From: Wohlfahrtiimonas sp.
GTDB lineage: Bacteria; Pseudomonadota; Gammaproteobacteria; Cardiobacteriales; Wohlfahrtiimonadaceae
Direction: 5' to 3'
Assembly: GCA_030149965.1 (NCBI GenBank)
Contig: JASLHB010000070.1
Span: 1-18,082 of the forward strand
DNA length: 18,082 nucleotides
Both the position numbers and the translations under genes were made by a program. The notes under the pieces are model-generated. The model was not told where the DNA came from, did not search any database, and was given only the letters and a program-made list of their open reading frames with translations. Positions 7,816 through 13,380 of the stretch are shown here, in pieces (position 1 is the first letter of the stretch; the number at the start of each line of letters is the position of its first letter).

Positions 7816-8733
7816 TTATTGCTCCTCATTCTTAATGTCTGATCCATCAAATCGATGATAAACCTGCACTTTTAATAAACTACGAAGCTGTGCCAATTGT
7901 TCGGCTAACTCAGAAACATCGCCATATAAAGTATGTTTATCTTCATCCGTTAAAGCGGAATAGGGCATAAAGCCTGTATCTGTCATATATTTTTGTAATC
8001 GAGAACGAATTTTGACATCCAAAGGTAATGTTTTTTGTAACAATTCTTGCGGGATAAAATTTTGTAATTGGGCTGTGATTAAATCAATGCCTTCTAAGTT
8101 GGCAATAATCTCACCTAAATCCACACCGCTGTAGATATTATCTTGGCCAGATAATTTGTTTTCTAAAATATTCTCTGCAAAATCTGGCGCTGATTGCACT
8201 AACTTAGGTAAAAAGATTGTTTCAATCGCGACGCGCTTTGCCAAATCTTTCACATTTTTTAAGAGCTTTTGATTTTCTAGTAAAGCATTTTCAATATTTT
8301 TTTGTGCAAATAACTCATATTCAACCGCATGAAAGCCTTTAAAGTTAGGATCTTGCTCACGCGCTAGAAATGCTTCAGCACGAGAATTGATCATGCGATC
8401 GATATTGCCAAACACCAAAACAATAGGGCGAATGGTTTCATATTGATAATGAGCTTCAATGTATTTTTGTTGTGCCAATGCTAAATTATTTTGCTCCAAA
8501 GCTTCTGATAGCTGAGTTAGCAGTGTTTCAACATTGCGCATGCGCTCTGTAGCAATTTTCATATAAGCGTTGATGGCAGGTTGAAATTGCTCAGGATTGG
8601 GAATATCACCCAGTGCAACAATCGGTGGCTCATTTCCTGATTGTAAAATGGCTTGTCTGCCAACTTTGGCAATACCAAAAGTTGTGGCAGACAATACAAT
8701 AATGCTTAAACTAAGGAATTGTTTTTTGTCCAC
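7816..8733 (-). CDS. efeO: EfeO-like M75 (imelysin-type) periplasmic iron-binding protein lacking a cupredoxin domain
   Basis: This is the periplasmic iron-delivery component of an Efe system. The M75 domain has the HxxE motif at His135-Glu138 in GFHAVEYELF, and an upstream tyrosine-rich segment at about 96-113 typical of EfeO. The N-terminus (about 6-22) is hydrophobic and acts as an export signal or anchor. E. coli EfeO has an N-terminal cupredoxin fused to M75; here the cupredoxin is a separate gene two positions upstream, as in short EfeM-like forms. The chosen start is GTG at 8731-8733, giving 305 residues. GGAG eight bases (or GAGG five bases) before it is a good ribosome-binding site, while an upstream in-frame TTG would add ten residues and lacks one. 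The gene overlaps the end of the permease gene by 23 bases. Confidence 0.88.
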   Translation of the reverse strand: MDKKQFLSLSIIVLSATTFGIAKVGRQAILQSGNEPPIVALGDIPNPEQFQPAINAYMKIATERMRNVETLLTQLSEALEQNNLALAQQKYIEAHYQYETIRPIVLVFGNIDRMINSRAEAFLAREQDPNFKGFHAVEYELFAQKNIENALLENQKLLKNVKDLAKRVAIETIFLPKLVQSAPDFAENILENKLSGQDNIYSGVDLGEIIANLEGIDLITAQLQNFIPQELLQKTLPLDVKIRSRLQKYMTDTGFMPYSALTDEDKHTLYGDVSELAEQLAQLRSLLKVQVYHRFDGSDIKNEEQ

Positions 8734-9556
8734 GAGCACCTCTCCAAAATACGAAGCCAACAATGATCCAATAAATCACAAATACAGTGAGCGATAAGCC
8801 TGTTGGTTGAGAACGATAAGCAAAGAATGATGATAAGAAATTGCCAATGCCTTGCCCATCATCTAAAAAGCCACTTGTATCCCACAAAGACATTTCAAGA
8901 AACTCAGGTAGATCAATATCGTATTCTAAGAATAAGTTAGAAACTTCATCTGAAGCACGTAATAGCAAAGTTACCGCTAAGAATAGCAACATAATGCCCG
9001 TGATTGTGAAGAACCATTTCCAAGAAACAACTTTGGATGTCAAAATAAATGCAACGAGAGTAAATGCTGCAATCACTAAACCTAACAATACCTCAATGGC
9101 AAAGTCGCCAGTGGTTTCAGGTGTTAAGTTCATGATAATGGCGGATAAAAATACAACGATTTCACTGCCTTCACGTGCAATGGCAATGGCAATGATGAAA
9201 AGTGCGCCCCACCAAGAATGTTTTTTCGCGTTACGATCAATGCCTTGAATTAAGGCTTTGCTCATCTCTTTACCATGTTTATTCATCCAATAAACCATTT
9301 GGATGATCAAGATGCATGCAAGGATTTCCATGAAAATCATGAAGCTTGTCTGCCAAATATCTTCTAATGAGCTGAAAACACCATAAATTGCTAAGGCTAA
9401 AATGACAGAAATTACAACGCCTAAAGCAACGCCGCCCCATAAAAATTTCATGCCATTTTGCGTGTCAGGATGGCGTTTGATCCAGCTATAAATGATGCCG
9501 ATCACAAGTAGGGCTTCAAAACTTTCGCGCCATACAACAAATAATACATTTCCCAT
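8711..9556 (-). CDS. efeU: FTR1/EfeU-family iron permease
   Basis: This inner-membrane permease has 281 residues and about seven hydrophobic helices. FTR1 permeases move iron through paired REGxE motifs. The second motif is canonical, REGSE at 128-132. The first reads RESFE at 10-14 instead of REGLE, keeping the acidic residues but replacing glycine with serine; I recall this variant in permeases that travel with P19-type proteins. An AAGG ribosome-binding site lies seven to eight bases before the ATG. It lies 17 bases after the cupredoxin gene and overlaps efeO by 23 bases, which implies coupled translation. FtrC or FetM-like would be alternative names; the efeO and efeB neighbours favour an Efe label. 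Confidence 0.92.
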   Translation of the reverse strand: MGNVLFVVWRESFEALLVIGIIYSWIKRHPDTQNGMKFLWGGVALGVVISVILALAIYGVFSSLEDIWQTSFMIFMEILACILIIQMVYWMNKHGKEMSKALIQGIDRNAKKHSWWGALFIIAIAIAREGSEIVVFLSAIIMNLTPETTGDFAIEVLLGLVIAAFTLVAFILTSKVVSWKWFFTITGIMLLFLAVTLLLRASDEVSNLFLEYDIDLPEFLEMSLWDTSGFLDDGQGIGNFLSSFFAYRSQPTGLSLTVFVIYWIIVGFVFWRGARGQKTIP

Positions 9557-9573
9557 GATGTTGCCTTTAATTT

Positions 9574-9912
9574 CTATTCTTTAACTAAAATTGTGCCGCG
9601 TGGATGATCTAAATGAAAATCATCGAAAAATTCGTAACTACCAGGTTTTAACGGTGCAATCACAACCACAGATTTAGCGCCAGGTGCTAAAACTTTTTCT
9701 TTGCGCAATTGTGTGCTTTCAAATTCAGCAGGTTGTGTGCCAGTATTTTTAACTTCGATTCTAATTTTAGTTTTGGCAGGCACTTCAAGAATGAGAGGAA
9801 TCAAATCTCCATCTTTCATTTCTAATTGGACGGTATATTTATTATCTTTCGCCACTGCATTAGCAGAAAGGATGAATAACCCAAATGTTAATAATGTAAT
9901 GAGCTTTTTCAT
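9574..9912 (-). CDS. Small exported cupredoxin-fold protein (EfeO-N/FtrB-like)
   Basis: This 112-residue protein has a Sec signal peptide (about 1-21, ending near Ala-Val-Ala) and one cupredoxin-like beta-sandwich domain of the EfeO N-terminal type. The APGAKSVVV and PGSYEFF segments are the family's characteristic strands. In Bordetella FtrB and in EfeO this module is thought to handle Fe2+ or copper-assisted oxidation in the periplasm. No cysteine is present after the signal region, where recalled E. coli EfeO has one near this strand. The acidic/His cluster at 98-104 (DDFHLDH) may provide metal ligands instead. No clear Shine-Dalgarno precedes the ATG. It follows the P19-type gene by 78 bases that contain a hairpin. 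Confidence 0.85.
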   Translation of the reverse strand: MKKLITLLTFGLFILSANAVAKDNKYTVQLEMKDGDLIPLILEVPAKTKIRIEVKNTGTQPAEFESTQLRKEKVLAPGAKSVVVIAPLKPGSYEFFDDFHLDHPRGTILVKE

Positions 9913-9952
9913 AGATATTTAATTTTAACTTTAATGTGATGAAAATGATAAA

Positions 9953-9976
9953 AGCGCATGATGATTGTCATGCGCT
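9953..9976 (-). terminator. hairpin between P19-type gene and cupredoxin, possible attenuator
   Basis: Nine-base arms (9953-9961 and 9968-9976, AGCGCATGA and its complement) enclose a six-base loop. On the minus strand the hairpin is followed by TTTATCATTTTC, which is T-rich but interrupted. This suggests partial termination or 3'-end protection rather than a full stop, letting the first gene be expressed above the rest. Confidence 0.55.
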
Positions 9977-9990
9977 CTATTGTGATCTAA

Positions 9991-10545
9991 TTAGTAACTA
10001 CCTTTACGACCTGTACCTGCATAGTCGAATTCCCATTCAACAGTGAAGGGTTCGAACCAAGGTGCGACGCCAGTTTCTTTATCGATGTGACGGCCAAATG
10101 TTGCTTGTTTGTTGTATGAAGGTGGTGAGATTTTAAAGTTCACTTTGTATTTACCAACGCCATCCAATTTCAGGTTTTCACCATAATGTGGACCATCGTT
10201 TGCAACCATTGGCATGAATGTGCCGCTTTGTACTGGGCTGCCTTCTTTATCTGTGCGTTGGATTGAGTAATCTACTACTAAATAAGGAATCCAATCGCCT
10301 TCAGCAAAACCATTTGGGTTATCTTCTACAGCGTGAATGTCAGCTTCTAAATGAACATCTGCTTCTGCTGCAGGTAAATGATGCATTTTATGATGACCTT
10401 CTTCTGTATCCATTGTGATAGGTTGCAAATAAACACCTTGAATTTCCATGCCATTTTCAATGATTGGTTGGCCAACAGGATATTCTTGAGCAAAACTATA
10501 TGAAGTTACGAGAAGTAAACTTGCGAGACCAATTTTTTTATACAT
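9991..10545 (-). CDS. P19/FtrA-type periplasmic iron-binding protein (Tp34 family)
   Basis: This periplasmic protein of the P19/FtrA/FetP/Tp34 family binds copper and iron and works with an FTR1-type permease in iron uptake. The 184-residue product has a Sec signal peptide (about 1-19, ending Ser-Phe-Ala). Conserved metal-site segments are visible: HLEADIHA at 65-72, FMPMVANDGPHYG at 110-122 with Met113 and His120, and FGRH with His153. A His/Met-rich insert (51-56, HHKMHH) could add metal binding. The recalled Campylobacter P19 shares these segments. AGGA seven bases before the ATG supports the start. It is the first gene of the iron operon, directly behind a promoter with a Fur-like palindrome. 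Confidence 0.93.
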   Translation of the reverse strand: MYKKIGLASLLLVTSYSFAQEYPVGQPIIENGMEIQGVYLQPITMDTEEGHHKMHHLPAAEADVHLEADIHAVEDNPNGFAEGDWIPYLVVDYSIQRTDKEGSPVQSGTFMPMVANDGPHYGENLKLDGVGKYKVNFKISPPSYNKQATFGRHIDKETGVAPWFEPFTVEWEFDYAGTGRKGSY

Positions 10546-10593
10546 AATTCTTTCCTTTATTTCTTAAATATTTAATTGATAAAAGTTCTCATT

Positions 10594-10607
10594 TGAAAAT
10601 GATTTCA
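10594..10607. promoter_or_regulatory. candidate Fur operator over the iron-operon start site
   Basis: TGAAAATGATTTCA is an inverted repeat (TGAAA, four bases, TTTCA). Read on the minus strand it includes AATCATTTTC, nine of ten matches to the right half of the Fur consensus as recalled; the left half matches poorly. It begins four bases downstream of the -10 box and covers the expected transcription start, where a repressor would block initiation. Iron repression is expected for these genes. Confidence 0.45.
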
Positions 10608-10611
10608 TCGG

Positions 10612-10640
10612 ATTATACGCTTGAAAAAAGTAAAAGTGAA
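10612..10640 (-). promoter_or_regulatory. sigma70 promoter of the iron-uptake operon
   Basis: On the minus strand, -35 TTCACT (10635-10640) and a perfect -10 TATAAT (10612-10617) are separated by 17 bases. Transcription would begin near 10605, giving a leader of about 60 bases to the P19-type gene. Confidence 0.72.
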
Positions 10641-10701
10641 ATGCCTTGTTAAAAATCATAGATAACGCTCATTTTTGCTAGCAATCAGCAGGCAAGATAA
10701 C

Positions 10702-10710
10702 TGCTATAAT
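10702..10710 (+). promoter_or_regulatory. extended -10 promoter of tehB
   Basis: TGC followed by a perfect TATAAT (10705-10710) forms an extended -10 element. No good -35 lies 16-18 bases upstream, which an extended -10 can compensate. The start near 10717 gives a leader of about 29 bases. It is divergent from the iron-operon promoter about 62 bases away. Confidence 0.6.
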
Positions 10711-10745
10711 GGAGCTTTATACTATCTTTTAATGTGAGATAAAAT

Positions 10746-11342
10746 ATGAGTAACATTCGTTCAGTTGACTATTTTCATAAAACACATAATTTAACAATGC
10801 CGCATACAGATATCGTTGCCGCAACTAATATTATTCAGCCATGTAAGGCTTTTGATTTAGGTTGTGGGCAGGGCAGAAACACACTTTTCTTAAATTCATT
10901 GGGTTTTGAAATGACATCGGTGGATGTGAATCCAAACAGTGTGAACTTCTTGAAAGATATAATGGCGAAAGAGAATATTGAGAATATCGATGCTTCTGTT
11001 TATGACATTAACCAAGCGGCGATTGAAGGGCAATATGACTTTATCTTCTCAACTGTTGTATTTATGTTTTTAAATGCTGATCGCGTGCCAAATATCATTG
11101 CTAATATGCAAGCGCACACGAATGTTCATGGATATAATTTGATTGTTTCTGCAATGGATACACAAGCATATCCTTGCGATCAAGGTTTCTCATTCACTTT
11201 TAAAGAAGGTGAGTTGCAGGAATATTATAAGGATTGGGAAATCATTCAATATAACGAAGAAGTTGGTGAACTTCATCGTTTAGATGCGAATGGCAATCGT
11301 GTGAAATTGCAATTTGCAACAATGTTGGCGAAAAAGTTGTAA
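10746..11342 (+). CDS. tehB: TehB, SAM-dependent tellurite-resistance methyltransferase
   Basis: TehB is a cytoplasmic class I SAM-dependent methyltransferase that methylates tellurite and selenite and confers resistance to them. The 198-residue protein lines up along its whole length with recalled E. coli TehB (197 residues). SAM-binding motif I, FDLGCGQGRN, is at 36-45, followed by an acidic motif II at about Asp59. The segments FSTVVFMFL, YNLIVSAMDT, FKEGEL and VGELHRLDANGNR are characteristic. No tehA transporter gene is adjacent, so the enzyme stands alone here. The ATG has only a weak GAG-type ribosome-binding site. Its natural substrate in a cell without tellurite exposure is unknown. 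Confidence 0.95.
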   Translation: MSNIRSVDYFHKTHNLTMPHTDIVAATNIIQPCKAFDLGCGQGRNTLFLNSLGFEMTSVDVNPNSVNFLKDIMAKENIENIDASVYDINQAAIEGQYDFIFSTVVFMFLNADRVPNIIANMQAHTNVHGYNLIVSAMDTQAYPCDQGFSFTFKEGELQEYYKDWEIIQYNEEVGELHRLDANGNRVKLQFATMLAKKL

Positions 11343-11363
11343 ATCATCTCTTTCAAATATTTT

Positions 11364-11394
11364 GTCTGACTTTATGTATAAAATAAAGTCGGAC
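11364..11394 (+). terminator. hairpin downstream of tehB, probable terminator
   Basis: A 12-base stem (11364-11375 with 11383-11394, one G-U pair) encloses a seven-base loop. The bases that follow (TTATATG) form only a poor U-tract, so termination may be partial. It lies 21 bases after the tehB stop and ahead of the mnmG promoter. Confidence 0.45.
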
Positions 11395-11420
11395 TTATAT
11401 GTAAATCTCTGCTCGACTTA

Positions 11421-11449
11421 TTGGGATTTCATCATAAAACTGATAAGAT
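11421..11449 (+). promoter_or_regulatory. candidate promoter of mnmG
   Basis: TTGGGA (11421-11426) and TAAGAT (11444-11449) are 17 bases apart. A TG dinucleotide one base before the -10 makes it an extended -10. The start codon lies 36 bases downstream. Confidence 0.5.
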
Positions 11450-11485
11450 AACTCTTTTGCTTTTCTTTAAGATATAAGTGTATTT

Positions 11486-13378
11486 ATGGACTTTCCTAGA
11501 CATTTTGGCGTAATTATCGTCGGTGGTGGACATGCTGGTACTGAAGCAGCGATGGCTTCAGCAAGATTGGGCGTTCCCACATTATTATTAACACATAACA
11601 TTGAAACCATCGGGCAGATGAGCTGTAACCCAGCAATCGGCGGGATTGGGAAAGGGCAGATCGTTAAAGAGATCGATGCATTGGGCGGTTTGATGGCGAA
11701 AGCTACGGATTTAGGTGGTATTCAATTCCGTATTTTGAATGCATCAAAAGGTCCAGCTGTTCGCTCATCACGCGCACAAGCAGATCGTGCTTTGTATCGT
11801 GCAGCCGTTCGTAAATATGTGGAAGAGCAAGAAAACCTCTTTATTTTCCAGCAAGCCGCGGATGATTTCATTGTTGAAGGCGATAAAATCACTGGCGTTG
11901 TGACGCAATCAGGCATTCGTTTCCATGGTCATTCTGTTGTATTGACTGCGGGTACATTCTTATCGGGTTTAATTCATGTTGGTATGTCCAACTATGAAGG
12001 CGGTCGCATGGGCGATCCACCTTCAAATAGCTTGGCGAAAAAATTGCGTGAATTACCACTCAATATTCATCGCTTGAAAACGGGTACACCGCCAAGAATT
12101 GATGGTCGTACAATTGATTTTTCAGGCATGGAAGAACAAAAAGGTGATGATCCTGTACCGTATTTCTCGTATATGAGAGAAAGATTACAACATCCGCGTC
12201 AAATCTCTTGTTGGACAACTTATACAAATGAACGCACGCACGATATTATTCGTGGTGGTTTAGATCGTTCACCAATGTATGCTGGCGTAATTGAAGGCAT
12301 TGGCCCAAGATATTGTCCTTCTGTTGAAGATAAAATTATGCGCTTTGCGGATAAAGATCGCCATCACGTATTCTTGGAGCCGGAAGGTTTATCAACTTAC
12401 GAATATTATCCAAATGGTATTTCTACAAGCTTGCCATTCGATGTGCAAATTAACTTGGTTCACAGTATTCCTGGCTTAGAAAATGCACACATTACGCGTC
12501 CAGGTTATGCGATCGAGTATGATTTCTTTGATCCTCGTGATTTAAAATTCACGTTAGAAACTAAAGCAATTAAAAACTTGTATTTTGCAGGTCAAATCAA
12601 TGGTACAACAGGCTATGAAGAGGCAGCTGCACAAGGTTTGATTGCAGGCTTAAATGCTGCACGTAATTACTTGGGTAAAGAAGAGTGGTATCCATTACGT
12701 CATGAATCATACATCGGTGTAATGTTGGATGACTTGATCACACAAGGCGTTCAAGAGCCTTATCGTATGTTCACATCACGTTCAGAGTATCGTTTAATTC
12801 TACGTGAAGATAATGCGGATGAACGCTTAACACCAATCGGTTATGAATTAGGCTTGGTAGGCGATGATCAATGGCAGCATTATTTGCAAAAAAATGAAGA
12901 TCGTATTGCAGCAGAAGGCCGTTTACGTGATTGGATGGTTGCAGTAGAATCTGAGCAAGGTAAGCAATTGCAAGCAGAAACTTCTGTTGTTATGCCTCAT
13001 AATATGAGAGCATTGACGCTATTGAAGCGCCCAGAAGTGACATTTGAAGCGTTAGAAAAATTACCAGAAGCTCCTCAGTTTGATGATTTATCTCGTATTG
13101 CAATTGAAGAAGTTGTGATTCAAACAAAATACGAAGGTTATATTCAACGTGGAATGGATGAAATCGCTCGCAATAAGAAATTTGAAGAGGCTAAATTGCC
13201 ACATAATATTGATTATGTATCCATTAAAGGGTTATCAAGAGAACAGTGCGAGAAATTAACACGCCAAAAACCTGAAACAATTGGGCAAGCATCAAGAATT
13301 CAAGGTGTAACACCTGCTGCAATTTCTCTATTATTGGTGCTTTTAAGAAAAGGACTCATTCCAACAATTAAGGAATAA
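11486..13378 (+). CDS. mnmG: MnmG (GidA), FAD-dependent tRNA U34 carboxymethylaminomethyl-modification enzyme
   Basis: MnmG works with the GTPase MnmE to install cmnm5 or nm5 groups on the wobble uridine of several tRNAs, using FAD, NADH and methylene-tetrahydrofolate. The 630-residue protein matches the usual length (629 in E. coli). The FAD dinucleotide-binding motif GGGHAG is at 13-18. The signature around IGQMSCNPAIGGIGKGQIVKE is near 42-62, with catalytic-region cysteines Cys47 and Cys277. The second GidA signature GYEEAAAQGLIAGLNA is near 376-391, and a C-terminal helical MnmE/tRNA-binding domain follows. The Shine-Dalgarno is weak. Its stop codon is two bases before the next gene, whose AAGGA ribosome-binding site lies in the mnmG end. 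mnmE, rsmG and parA neighbours are not seen. Confidence 0.98.
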   Translation: MDFPRHFGVIIVGGGHAGTEAAMASARLGVPTLLLTHNIETIGQMSCNPAIGGIGKGQIVKEIDALGGLMAKATDLGGIQFRILNASKGPAVRSSRAQADRALYRAAVRKYVEEQENLFIFQQAADDFIVEGDKITGVVTQSGIRFHGHSVVLTAGTFLSGLIHVGMSNYEGGRMGDPPSNSLAKKLRELPLNIHRLKTGTPPRIDGRTIDFSGMEEQKGDDPVPYFSYMRERLQHPRQISCWTTYTNERTHDIIRGGLDRSPMYAGVIEGIGPRYCPSVEDKIMRFADKDRHHVFLEPEGLSTYEYYPNGISTSLPFDVQINLVHSIPGLENAHITRPGYAIEYDFFDPRDLKFTLETKAIKNLYFAGQINGTTGYEEAAAQGLIAGLNAARNYLGKEEWYPLRHESYIGVMLDDLITQGVQEPYRMFTSRSEYRLILREDNADERLTPIGYELGLVGDDQWQHYLQKNEDRIAAEGRLRDWMVAVESEQGKQLQAETSVVMPHNMRALTLLKRPEVTFEALEKLPEAPQFDDLSRIAIEEVVIQTKYEGYIQRGMDEIARNKKFEEAKLPHNIDYVSIKGLSREQCEKLTRQKPETIGQASRIQGVTPAAISLLLVLLRKGLIPTIKE

Positions 13379-13380
13379 TA

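Noticed and set aside
8734..8763. Longer efeO start at an upstream TTG
   Set aside because: No ribosome-binding site precedes it, it would deepen overlap with the permease gene, and the GTG at 8733 has good Shine-Dalgarno spacing and gives a normal signal sequence.
8841..9248. 135-codon open frame antisense to the permease gene
   Set aside because: It lies fully inside the FTR1 gene, has no recognisable domain, and its composition is what a reversed membrane-protein gene would give.
9931..9953. A second Fur-like sequence upstream of the cupredoxin gene
   Set aside because: Two loose hexamer matches only, no promoter alongside, and the region doubles as the tail of the hairpin.
10675..10684. 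Perfect ten-base palindrome TTGCTAGCAA between the divergent promoters
   Set aside because: Too short to call an operator, and its position 20 or more bases above the tehB -10 matches no known site.
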